Origin: Fructilactobacillus lindneri DSM 20690 = JCM 11027
Lineage (GTDB): Bacteria > Bacillota > Bacilli > Lactobacillales > Lactobacillaceae
Length of the DNA stretch: 64,000 nucleotides
Direction of reading: 5' to 3'
NCBI RefSeq assembly: GCF_002907375.1
Contig: NZ_MIYK01000017.1
Coordinates: 30,045 to 94,044 of the forward strand
A program made the position numbers and the translations under genes. Below the pieces are notes generated by a model that worked only from the letters and a program-made list of their open reading frames with translations, had not been told where the DNA came from and did not search any database. Shown piece by piece: positions 16,767 to 23,967 of the stretch (position 1 is its first letter; each line of letters starts with the position of its first letter).

Positions 16767-17581
16767 AACTGTTTGATTAACTCCTCTTCATCTAAATATT
16801 GCTGTGGTAAAGCGATGTCGCGCTTAGTGAGAGCTTGCTGAACTTGATAAGTTAATGGGGCTGTTAACCCGCAACGATTTAACAATTCAGCTTGTGAATA
16901 AAGCTGCCGAGGTTCAGCTTGCGTCAGAATCTCTCCCTTATTTAATAAAATAATCCGGTCAGACCACATTGTTTCATTAATATCGTGAGTAATTGCCAAT
17001 ACCGTAGTGTTTTGGGATTCATGTAACTTACGTACTACTTTTAAAATTTTCCCACGCGTAGTTGTATCAAGCATACTCGTTGCTTCATCTAAAATAATTA
17101 ACTTTGGTCGTTGTGCCAACACACCAGCTAAAGCAACTCGCTGTTTTTGTCCCCCGGACAACTGACTCGGAGCATGATTAATAAAATTTTCCATTTCAAC
17201 TGCTCGCAAAGCTTCATGAACGCGGGTGTTCATTTTTTCCCGCGACATTCCCTGGTTTTCTAACCCAAAAGCCACGTCATCTAATACCGTTGAGCTTACA
17301 AATTGATTCTCTGGATTTTGAAAGACCATTCCAATCTGCGCACGCAATTCGTTACCGTTTTCCAAATTCATCGTTTTCCCAAATACTTGGATCTGTTTAC
17401 TTTTGTCTTCTAACAAACCAACTATCAGCTTAGCTAACGTTGATTTTCCGCTTCCATTAGCGCCAATCAAAGACACCCACTCGCCTTGATGAATCGTTAA
17501 GTTAATCTTTTTTAAACTATTTTGGTTTTTTTCTGGATAATGATACGTTAAATTTTTAATTTCAATTATTTTTTCAGTCAT
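16751..17581 (-). CDS. ecfA1: ECF transporter ATPase EcfA1
   Basis: 276 residues from ATG 17581 with AAAGGA 7 bases upstream; the longer TTG start six codons earlier would overlap that site. Walker A GANGSGKSTL, Q-loop FQNPENQFV, signature LSGGQKQR, Walker B LIILDEATSMLD. Heads the ecfA1-ecfA2-ecfT operon, immediately downstream of an S-component gene separated by a hairpin. Confidence 0.93.
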   Translation of the reverse strand: MTEKIIEIKNLTYHYPEKNQNSLKKINLTIHQGEWVSLIGANGSGKSTLAKLIVGLLEDKSKQIQVFGKTMNLENGNELRAQIGMVFQNPENQFVSSTVLDDVAFGLENQGMSREKMNTRVHEALRAVEMENFINHAPSQLSGGQKQRVALAGVLAQRPKLIILDEATSMLDTTTRGKILKVVRKLHESQNTTVLAITHDINETMWSDRIILLNKGEILTQAEPRQLYSQAELLNRCGLTAPLTYQVQQALTKRDIALPQQYLDEEELIKQLWKLN

Positions 17582-17606
17582 GATAAAATCCTTTACCAAA
17601 TAAAAT

Positions 17607-17639
17607 AAAGAGGATTTCTCTTTTTTAGAGGTCCTCTTT
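17607..17639 (-). terminator. Terminator or attenuator between S component and ecfA1
   Basis: 8-bp outer stem AAAGAGGA/TCCTCTTT (17607-17614 with 17632-17639) with an inner CTCT/AGAG stem, followed on the minus strand by ATTTTATTT. Partial read-through would set S-component to ATPase ratio; this is an inference. Confidence 0.6.
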
Positions 17640-17653
17640 ATTCTACCATGTTG

Positions 17654-18256
17654 CTATTTTGTTTTTGCTTGACGATGTTTTAATAACGGTAAACAAATTA
17701 ACGGAACCACAATGGCAGCTAAAATTGTTTCTGGAATACTGTTGGTTCCAACTGTAGCCATTAAAACTTTAGTAATTAAGCTGGGGTCACTCACTCCGTA
17801 TGCATGTGCAACGGCTGGTGTTCGATAAAAAATGGCAATCATTCCTAAAACTAAAAGAGCATTAGTCAAACTACCCACTACCGCAGTAATTACTAATGAA
17901 AGGACTGGTTTAATTTTAGTCTTCGTTAACGCAATAAAGACATACCCTGCAACCACTCCAATTAAAATCCGCGGTAAAATGGAAATCAATGGATTAGTAA
18001 AAATCAACGGTTCAACGGGGCTGGTTGGAGCCGTGAAAGCTCGGATAAATGATAATAAGCCCCAGACTCCGCCGACAATTCCTCCGTCTAGCGGACCTAA
18101 CATGACAGCCGCAATGATAACGGTAATGTGAATTGTCGTTAAACTAAGTGGTCCCACAGGAATATATCCAAATAGTGGAACGAAATTTTGAACCATAATA
18201 ATGGCAATAAATAATGCCAGGATTGAAATACGATAAGCTTTTGATTTTCTTAACAT
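17654..18256 (-). CDS. ECF transporter S component, pantothenate-like
   Basis: 200 residues, six membrane helices. The N-terminal part has LALFIAIIMVQNFVP and FGYIPVGPLSLTTIHITVI, followed by LGPLDGGIVGGVWGL and FTAPTSPVEPLIFTNPLIS. This pattern is what I recall of the PanT (pantothenate) S components of lactic acid bacteria. It binds the vitamin and docks on EcfT. AAGGAG lies 8 bases before the ATG. No riboswitch was recognised upstream, so vitamin identity rests on sequence resemblance only. Confidence 0.78.
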   Translation of the reverse strand: MLRKSKAYRISILALFIAIIMVQNFVPLFGYIPVGPLSLTTIHITVIIAAVMLGPLDGGIVGGVWGLLSFIRAFTAPTSPVEPLIFTNPLISILPRILIGVVAGYVFIALTKTKIKPVLSLVITAVVGSLTNALLVLGMIAIFYRTPAVAHAYGVSDPSLITKVLMATVGTNSIPETILAAIVVPLICLPLLKHRQAKTK

Positions 18257-18441
18257 CAGCGTTACTCCTTCGATTAATAACCAAATTATACGCTAAAAAC
18301 AACTCTTTTTTATAATAAATTAATATTGGCGCATTAGCTAGGGATTTAATAACAACAAATCAGAAGATATGTAACACCAAGTTCCTGACAATTTTATTGT
18401 GCTAAAATAAACAAAGTAAAATGAATGAAGGAGAATTTAAC

Positions 18442-18570
18442 TTGAAAGATAAAAAATATTATGGTGACACACCACTATTAGTTGGATCATTAATTTTAGG
18501 TGCTGCATCAATGATTGGACTTACTATTTGGTCGTATACTTATGGCAATCCGAAGTTTGATAAAAAATAA
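18442..18570 (+). CDS. Miniprotein with one membrane helix, 42 residues
   Basis: TTG start at 18442 with GGAG 8 bases upstream. Reads MKDKKYYGDTPLLVG, then a helix of about 20 hydrophobic residues and a YTYGNPKFDKK tail. It ends 12 bases before the next gene, so it is probably the first gene of a two-gene transcript. Family not recognised; proposed from ribosome site and membrane-helix pattern. Confidence 0.6.
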   Translation: MKDKKYYGDTPLLVGSLILGAASMIGLTIWSYTYGNPKFDKK

Positions 18571-18582
18571 TTATGGAGATTA

Positions 18583-19218
18583 ATGAACATGAATAGAGTA
18601 CAAAAATACAAAAAACATTGGTATTCAAGAATTTGGGTCTGGTTAATAATTATAATTTTGATTTCAATTGTTGGTCTTGCAATGATTGGCAAAAATTCAA
18701 GTCATAAAAATGTTTCTGATACCAAAGATAAAACCAGTAAAACACATAAACATAAGAAACATAAAACTGATGAAAATTCAGCTGATGACCAAGCTGATTC
18801 TAATAATGACCAGTCAAATGCTCAATCGAATAGTAACGATAATAATCAAACAAGCACTTCACAACCTGTTAAAACAAGCACTTCTAATCACCAACCAAAC
18901 AAATCAACGAGTTCAAATACTTCGCAACCAGTAAAAACAGCAAAACCTGCTACTACGAAACCTAATAATCAGCCACAACCTAAAGCACCTGCTACAAACA
19001 ATTCACAACCAACAGATAATTCACAAAAATCCAGCGATGATAGTAAGCAGCCAGATCAGTCTAAACAGACTCCGCAAGATAATAATCCTCAGCCACAATC
19101 TGACGATAATAGTGACGACAATACTGCAAAACCACAAGCTAATGAAGAATTCGTTGTAAAGCCTTCATCTGATACAACAGCTAATCAAGAGAATACCAAT
19201 GATTCCACTAATAACTAA
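18583..19218 (+). CDS. Membrane-anchored low-complexity (S/T/N/Q-rich) surface protein
   Basis: 211 residues; starts at 18583 or 18589 (GGAG is 4 or 10 bases away). N-terminal basic stretch, one membrane anchor (about residues 17-36), then ~175 residues of disordered His/Lys-rich followed by Ser/Thr/Asn/Gln/Asp-rich sequence with repeated SQPVKT and QP motifs. No catalytic domain. Likely a cell-wall-spanning stalk or spacer. The S/T content makes glycosylation possible. Confidence 0.65.
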   Translation: MNMNRVQKYKKHWYSRIWVWLIIIILISIVGLAMIGKNSSHKNVSDTKDKTSKTHKHKKHKTDENSADDQADSNNDQSNAQSNSNDNNQTSTSQPVKTSTSNHQPNKSTSSNTSQPVKTAKPATTKPNNQPQPKAPATNNSQPTDNSQKSSDDSKQPDQSKQTPQDNNPQPQSDDNSDDNTAKPQANEEFVVKPSSDTTANQENTNDSTNN

Positions 19219-19230
19219 TATCAACAAAAT

Positions 19231-19260
19231 GAGTAATGCACAATGATGCATTACTCCTTT
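19231..19260 (+). terminator. Rho-independent terminator
   Basis: Perfect 10-bp stem GAGTAATGCA (19231-19240) with 19247-19256, then CTTTTG. Confidence 0.8.
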
Positions 19261-19284
19261 TGTTATTTTATGAATTAAATAATT

Positions 19285-19533
19285 TTATCGTATAAAACGC
19301 ATCAGCTGATTCAATACTCGTTTAATCCACCCTGCCTGATGTGCATTTCGATAGGCTTGTTCTCGCTTACTTCCTTTAGTATGCTTAGCAATTTCGTACA
19401 GTACAGTCGTAATAATAATAAGCAATAACGCAATCAACACAAATAGACTATTGCGACCATGTAAACCATATTTAGCTAAATAAATGATTTTATTTATCGA
19501 AAATAATAATGAGTAAATGATGTTTAATGACAT
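19285..19533 (-). CDS. Small membrane protein, 82 residues
   Basis: Two hydrophobic segments (about 3-18 and 28-46) followed by a basic cytoplasmic tail ending LNQLMRFIR. AAGGGG lies upstream of the ATG. Family not recognised. It is convergent with the low-complexity protein and divergent from the ion channel gene. Confidence 0.5.
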   Translation of the reverse strand: MSLNIIYSLLFSINKIIYLAKYGLHGRNSLFVLIALLLIIITTVLYEIAKHTKGSKREQAYRNAHQAGWIKRVLNQLMRFIR

Positions 19534-19685
19534 ATCCTTACCCCTTTCTACCTACTATATATTATCGGTATCAAGCTCGATGTCAAAAATTATCCTTTTC
19601 TACGTTGTTAAGAGGTTCATAATCTTATAATGTTTATTAAACTATGATTGTTGGTAACTCTAACTCAAAGAAATGAAGTTCACTA

Positions 19686-20453
19686 ATGAAAAAGTTAAAC
19701 AACAAATATCTTAAATCCGTCTATAACCCCATCATTATTATTTTAGCAATCGTCTCAATCACGATGGCAATTTTAGATCTTAATAATATTATCAATCTCA
19801 CCAAATATCCTTACTATGAAATTGATATTTCAATTTGGATTATTTTTATCTTTGATTATTTTGGCGGACTAATTTTGGCTCAAAATAAAAAGTTGTTTAT
19901 TAAACATCATATTTTTGATTTGCTTGCGATTATTCCAGTTAATTCTTTTTTCATGATTTTTAAAACCTTCCGCTTTACCAGGGTCTTTAGATTAGCAAAA
20001 TTAACCAAACTAAGTCGCTTGCTTCGCCTAGTTGGAGTTACTGGTAAATTAAAAGACCGAGTTACTAAATTTTTAAAAACGAACGGTTTCATTTACCTAG
20101 CTATCATTTGTGGCATTATTTTAATCATTTCGGCTGGAATTTATTCATTATCGGAAAATATTTCTTTCTCTAAAGCTCTCTGGTGGGCAATGGCAACCAC
20201 GACTACGGTTGGTTATGGTGATATCAGTCACACAACAACAATTGGAAAACTAGTTGCCGTGGTACTAATGTTAGTCGGAATTGGTTTTGTTGGGATGCTC
20301 ACCAGTACCATCACTTCATTTTTCGCTCATGAAAATCAAAAAGTCGAATCTGTGCCTGATGAAATCAGAAAGTATAAATCATTGCTGGATGATGGTATCA
20401 TTACCAAAACAGAATTTGAAGCTAAAAAGAAACAACTACTGAAATTAAAATAA
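19686..20453 (+). CDS. Voltage-gated-type potassium channel with C-terminal SHOCT domain
   Basis: 255 residues. Arginine/lysine-spaced S4-like segment (TFRFTRVFRLAKLTKLSRLLRL, roughly residues 97-118), pore helix plus selectivity filter TTTVGYGD near 174-181, and a last membrane helix. The C-terminus (about 222-255) is a short SHOCT domain: EIRKYKSLLDDGIITKTEF, then KKKQLLKL. A KtrA/RCK domain is absent. Conducts K+ or related cations across the cytoplasmic membrane. Followed 12 bases later by a miniprotein with a near-copy of the SHOCT tail. Confidence 0.88.
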   Translation: MKKLNNKYLKSVYNPIIIILAIVSITMAILDLNNIINLTKYPYYEIDISIWIIFIFDYFGGLILAQNKKLFIKHHIFDLLAIIPVNSFFMIFKTFRFTRVFRLAKLTKLSRLLRLVGVTGKLKDRVTKFLKTNGFIYLAIICGIILIISAGIYSLSENISFSKALWWAMATTTTVGYGDISHTTTIGKLVAVVLMLVGIGFVGMLTSTITSFFAHENQKVESVPDEIRKYKSLLDDGIITKTEFEAKKKQLLKLK

Positions 20454-20465
20454 AAGGAGTATTTT

Positions 20466-20639
20466 ATGATAACTGCAACTATCATTATAATTGGAATTAT
20501 CGTTTACATTCGTTACAAGAAAAAGAAAGCATCTCCGGATGTAAGTAAAGAACTAATCAAATATCAAAAACTACTTAAAAAGGGCATCATTACACAAGAA
20601 GAGTTTGATAAAAAGAAAGAAGAATTGTTAAAATTATAG
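20466..20639 (+). CDS. SHOCT-domain membrane miniprotein, 57 residues
   Basis: ATG at 20466 with AAGGAG 7 bases upstream. One N-terminal helix (ITATIIIIGIIVYI), a KKKK patch, then ELIKYQKLLKKGIITQEEF and KKKEELLKL, a SHOCT motif. It is clearly similar to the tail of the channel just upstream (EIRKYKSLLDDGIITKTEF). SHOCT domains mediate oligomerisation; a channel-associated subunit is an inference from the shared tail and operon. Confidence 0.75.
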   Translation: MITATIIIIGIIVYIRYKKKKASPDVSKELIKYQKLLKKGIITQEEFDKKKEELLKL

Positions 20640-20688
20640 GTAATAAAATAATTTGCTGTTTTTAAATCACTTTCATTCAAAAATATGT

Positions 20689-20694
20689 TAAAAT
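20689..20694 (+). promoter_or_regulatory. Extended -10 of the small RNA
   Basis: TG-T-TAAAAT extended -10 element; predicted start near 20701. No good -35 seen. Confidence 0.45.
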
Positions 20695-20709
20695 ATACCT
20701 AACAAAAAA

Positions 20710-20735
20710 GGAAGAGATGTGGCAGCATCTCTTCC
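20710..20735 (-). terminator. Terminator of the candidate toxin mRNA
   Basis: The same 10-bp stem followed on the minus strand by T6 (20709-20704), so transcription from the right ends here. Confidence 0.65.
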
Positions 20736-20764
20736 CGATTGCAAGTCAGTGTGGTTTTGTGGTT

Positions 20765-20792
20765 AGACTAATCTTTATGATTAGTCTTTTTT
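20765..20792 (+). terminator. Terminator of the small RNA
   Basis: 9-bp stem 20765-20773 with 20779-20787, TTTAT loop, T6 tract. Confidence 0.75.
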
Positions 20793-20869
20793 ATTATCAT
20801 AAAGGCTTTAGCAAAGTTAATTGCTGCTTTAGATAATATGTATATGCTGATTACAGCAATATACACCAC
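20768..20869 (-). CDS. Candidate type I toxin peptide, 33 residues
   Basis: GTG start at 20869 (or the adjacent GTG at 20866) with AGAGGG 5 bases upstream. The peptide has a hydrophobic first half (YIAVISIYILSKAA), amphipathic middle and a charged KKTNHKD tail, the usual make-up of small membrane toxins. An earlier GTG frame with a better AAAGGAG site (near 20893) encodes a 14-residue leader overlapping it. No Fst signature sequence is recognised, so this is a candidate based on locus architecture. Confidence 0.4.
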   Translation of the reverse strand: MVYIAVISIYILSKAAINFAKAFMIIKKTNHKD

Positions 20870-21209
20870 AGATTCCCTCTGTAAAATGATGATTTCACTA
20901 AATCACTCCTTTGATTTAAAGTCAGTGATTAGGGTGATTTGTAAAACCACATACCTTGCTAAGCAAAATTTAAAAGGGGATCAATCCTTAAAAATCAAGC
21001 CTATTAGTATTATAACTTAATAACTAATAAAAATGTTTCATTAATTAATGAAAAACTCGACTTCCAACGAAAGCGAGTTTTTTGCTATTTAAATGGTTTA
21101 TAAAATCGATCATCTTTACCAACATATAAAATTAATTTTCTTAAGCATATCAAAAAATATTAAAAAAGTAGTATCATTATTGAAAATAACAATAATGGAC
21201 TAATGGTAT
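20870..21209. other. AT-rich intergenic region before the nuclease-helicase gene
   Basis: Holds the presumed 5' end and promoter of the toxin mRNA (AAGTCAGTG repeat at 20919-20927), an 18-bp palindrome TTTCATTAATTAATGAAA near 21034-21051 and a terminator at 21051-21083. A 60-codon plus-strand frame at 20838 has no ribosome site and odd composition and is not counted as a gene. Confidence 0.5.
21051..21083. terminator. Terminator-like hairpin
   Basis: AAAAACTCG (21051-21059) pairs with CGAGTTTTT (21074-21082). No plus-strand gene was found to end here, so it insulates the nuclease-helicase gene or ends an unrecognised RNA. Confidence 0.6.
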
Positions 21210-22925
21210 ATGAATAATCAGAAATTAATAATCAAAGATATTCCATATAATAATGATGGTTTAAAAAAATTAAAATCACAAAATAATAGTGAAATTAAAG
21301 AATACTTATTAGAATATCCAACTGTGTATGTAATTAATGATAAAAAATCAAAAGATTTCAATGTTTACGTTGGCGAAAGTAATAATATTATTCAAAGAAC
21401 AAAACAACACTTTATTGAAGACAGAGAAGATATGAGTAGATTTAAAAATTCTTCTAACTCTAAAATGTTTGTTATTGGGAATTCCCATTTTAACAAATCC
21501 CTAACCTTAGACATTGAAAATCAATTAATGCTTTATTTATCCAGTGTTGACACTGTTAACTCATTAGATAATCGAAGAGATAATCCTCAAAACAAATACT
21601 ATACCTCTGAGGAAATGACTGATATTTTTAGGGATATTTGGAATGGATTGCATAAACATAACCCAATACTATTTCCGCTCCAATCTGAAGTAGAAAACTC
21701 AGCTATTTTCAAGTCTTCTCCTTTCCACAAACTAAATAGACAACAAAATGTCGCAAAAGATAAAATAATTAATAAAGTTGCTACAATTTTAGATAGCAAA
21801 AAACAAGAACATCAATTGATCCTTGTTGAAGGTGACGCTGGATCAGGTAAAACTGTTCTTCTAAGTACCATTTTTTACTTATTAAATAACCTAGATAAAT
21901 ATACAGATAAAGAAAACCTTAATAACATTGATACTCACTTACTAGTTAATAACGATGAGCAGGTAAAGGTTTATGAGCAAATCGTAAAAAGACTTAAATT
22001 AAATGAGAATAATAAAAACATTGTAGAAAAACCAACTAAGTTTATTAATGGTAATGCTAGATCCGATGTTACTTTAATTGACGAATCTCATCTTTTGTGG
22101 ACGCAAGGAAAACAAGCTTATCAAGGTAAAAACCAATTAAATGACATTATAGAAAAATCAAAAATAACTATTGCAATTTTTGATAAACACCAAATTTTAA
22201 GAACCCAAAGTTATGTTGAGGAAGAACAACTCAATAAATTAGAAGAAATTTCAGAAAAACAAGGCAATCTAATTCATTTAGATACACAAATGAGGATGAA
22301 TGCATCACCAGAAAAAATGTATTGGCTAAATGAATTAGTATATGGTAGAAAATTATACAATATTCCTTCTAAAAATGATGGATACGAACTTAAAATATTT
22401 GATGATGTAAATGAAATGTTCAATCAAATTAAAGCAAAAAATGATAACAAAAATAATGGACTTTCACGTGTTGTTGCAACTTTCGATTGGCCTTATTCAC
22501 AAAAATCTCAGAAAAACGGACAATTATATGATGTTACAATTGGTAATTTTTCAAAGCCTTGGAATTTACAATTACCTCGTCCCAAAGGTGTAAGTAAAAA
22601 ATTAGCTTGGGCAGAACAAAAACAAACTATTAATGAGATTGGATCAACTTTCACAGTACAAGGTTTTGATTTAAATTATTGTGGCGTAATTATTGGACCA
22701 TCTGTAAAATTTAGAAATGGAAAAATAATCTATGATCCATCTGAAAGTAAAGATAAAAATGCTACGCAAAATCGTACTATGTCAGATAAATCTAAGAAAA
22801 AGTTAGCTGATGAATTAATTCCTAATGAACTAAATGTTTTACTAACACGTGGTGTTAATGGATTATATATTTATGCTGTTGATGATGCTTTAAGAAAAGA
22901 ATTATTAAAGGCTCAGAGAAAATAA
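21210..22925 (+). CDS. GIY-YIG nuclease-DUF2075 helicase fusion, candidate defence protein
   Basis: 571 residues. The N-terminus (about 30-110) has a GIY-YIG pattern: TVYVIN, then NVYVGESNNIIQRTKQH with the conserved Arg, and a downstream Glu in IENQLMLYL. The C-terminal two thirds is a DUF2075/Schlafen-type superfamily 1 helicase: Walker A EGDAGSGKTVLL near 207-216, Walker B TLIDESHLLW near 288-297, QMRMN motif near 362, TVQGFDLNYCGVIIG near 475-490, and terminal LTRGVNGLYIYA near 550. ATP-driven cutting of foreign DNA is a reasonable inference; single-gene nuclease-helicase immunity proteins (Nhi type) have similar make-up. Stand-alone gene, weak ribosome site, AT-rich. Confidence 0.75.
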   Translation: MNNQKLIIKDIPYNNDGLKKLKSQNNSEIKEYLLEYPTVYVINDKKSKDFNVYVGESNNIIQRTKQHFIEDREDMSRFKNSSNSKMFVIGNSHFNKSLTLDIENQLMLYLSSVDTVNSLDNRRDNPQNKYYTSEEMTDIFRDIWNGLHKHNPILFPLQSEVENSAIFKSSPFHKLNRQQNVAKDKIINKVATILDSKKQEHQLILVEGDAGSGKTVLLSTIFYLLNNLDKYTDKENLNNIDTHLLVNNDEQVKVYEQIVKRLKLNENNKNIVEKPTKFINGNARSDVTLIDESHLLWTQGKQAYQGKNQLNDIIEKSKITIAIFDKHQILRTQSYVEEEQLNKLEEISEKQGNLIHLDTQMRMNASPEKMYWLNELVYGRKLYNIPSKNDGYELKIFDDVNEMFNQIKAKNDNKNNGLSRVVATFDWPYSQKSQKNGQLYDVTIGNFSKPWNLQLPRPKGVSKKLAWAEQKQTINEIGSTFTVQGFDLNYCGVIIGPSVKFRNGKIIYDPSESKDKNATQNRTMSDKSKKKLADELIPNELNVLLTRGVNGLYIYAVDDALRKELLKAQRK

Positions 22926-22955
22926 ACACAATATTAATTTAGTCTAAGAAATGAT

Positions 22956-22997
22956 AAAAACTTCCCAAGTTAGTAAATTCCAACTTGAGAAGTTTTT
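22956..22997. terminator. Bidirectional terminator
   Basis: AAAAACTTC...AAGTT / AACTT...GAAGTTTTT nested stems between convergent genes. Confidence 0.75.
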
Positions 22998-23018
22998 ATT
23001 TATTATTTAAACATCTAT

Positions 23019-23900
23019 TTAATTCAAATCATCTTGTGAATTACTACTAACATCGCTACTTGAATTATCATCATCATTATTACTACCACTTTGCGAACTA
23101 CCATCAGAATTATCCTGATTAGCATCCGTACTATTCGTATCGGAATCGTCATTCATATCAGTCTGGTTTGAACTGTCATTCTCACCCGAATTATCATTCT
23201 GTTTATCATCGTTATTAGTATTATCGGCAGAATTATCTGTGTCAGACTCAGCTTTCGCCTTTAAAGCATCTAAATCAGGTTTCCCAATTTGATCCATATA
23301 ATCTTTTCCAGTGTTGGAAATCCATTGACTCGAACTAGTTGGTTGAGACGTATAGATTTCAAAAACACCTTGTCTTTGGTAACAAGCTAATACTCGTTGT
23401 TTTTTACCGTCAATCGTCAAATATCCAATCCAATACGAATTTCCATCTCCACCTTCTGCTCCTGCTGCATTGGGATTAGGATTATGATAAATAGAATATG
23501 ACCCGTTTGGTCCCTGATCGTTACAAAGTTGTAATGGCAAACTATTCTTTGTAATCGCAGTACCAGAAGCAGCCATTATAAACTTATTGGCACTAATTAC
23601 CGCATACTTTTTACTGCCGTCATACCAAGTTCCCCAAAACTCACTGGGAATCGAAACATTTTGTGAGTTATTCTTACTACTGCTTTTACTCGAAGTTCTT
23701 TGAGTTGCCGTAGTCTTAACTGATGGCGTTTTACCAGTATTTGAATTTCTAGCTCTATCAGAACTTGAGGTTGGTTCAGTTTGTGAACGTGTTTGCGGAT
23801 GGTTTTCATCACCAATCACATACAAACTCCCTAGCCCCAAAATCAATAAAAATACGAATAAAATTATCCACCACAATTTATTTGTTTTTCGTTTATGCAT
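23019..23900 (-). CDS. Membrane-anchored extracellular protein with acidic low-complexity tail
   Basis: 293 residues. Basic N-terminus MHKRKTNKLWW, one membrane anchor (about 10-29), a Ser/Thr linker (35-80), a globular region (about 82-205: PSEFWGTWYDGSKKYAVI, GYLTIDGKKQRVLACY), then a Asp/Asn/Ser-rich tail of ~80 residues. The globular part resembles the small wall-associated beta domains of lactobacilli but is not assigned to a family. It faces outside. The tail is similar in style to that of the 18.6 kb protein. Confidence 0.65.
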   Translation of the reverse strand: MHKRKTNKLWWIILFVFLLILGLGSLYVIGDENHPQTRSQTEPTSSSDRARNSNTGKTPSVKTTATQRTSSKSSSKNNSQNVSIPSEFWGTWYDGSKKYAVISANKFIMAASGTAITKNSLPLQLCNDQGPNGSYSIYHNPNPNAAGAEGGDGNSYWIGYLTIDGKKQRVLACYQRQGVFEIYTSQPTSSSQWISNTGKDYMDQIGKPDLDALKAKAESDTDNSADNTNNDDKQNDNSGENDSSNQTDMNDDSDTNSTDANQDNSDGSSQSGSNNDDDNSSSDVSSNSQDDLN

Positions 23901-23967
23901 GCTTATCTCCTACAATAATGATTAAGTTATCTACTATTATAATATAAACTCAATCACTAACTTGAGA

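Larger units (their letters stand above)
20701..20792 (+). ncRNA. Small RNA, candidate type I antitoxin
   Basis: About 90 bases. First hairpin GGAAGAGATG/CATCTCTTCC (20710-20719 with 20726-20735), then the 9-base element AAGTCAGTG (20743-20751), then a terminator hairpin AGACTAATC/GATTAGTCT with T6. It overlaps the 3' half of the opposite-strand toxin transcript completely, and AAGTCAGTG recurs at 20919-20927 in the region encoding the toxin mRNA's 5' end. The two RNAs would therefore pair at both ends, the arrangement known from par/fst loci. Confidence 0.55.

Noticed and set aside
18257..18441. A riboswitch before the S-component gene
   Set aside because: No conserved thiamin, riboflavin, cobalamin or folate motif could be recognised in this AT-rich spacer.
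20743..20958. TGTGGTTTT and its complement at about 20750 and 20943 as the antitoxin-toxin pairing element
   Set aside because: They are inverted on the DNA, so the two opposing RNAs would carry the same sequence, not complementary ones. The direct repeat AAGTCAGTG has the right orientation instead.
20838..21020. 60-codon plus-strand open frame
   Set aside because: No ribosome site, overlaps the probable toxin mRNA region, random-like composition.
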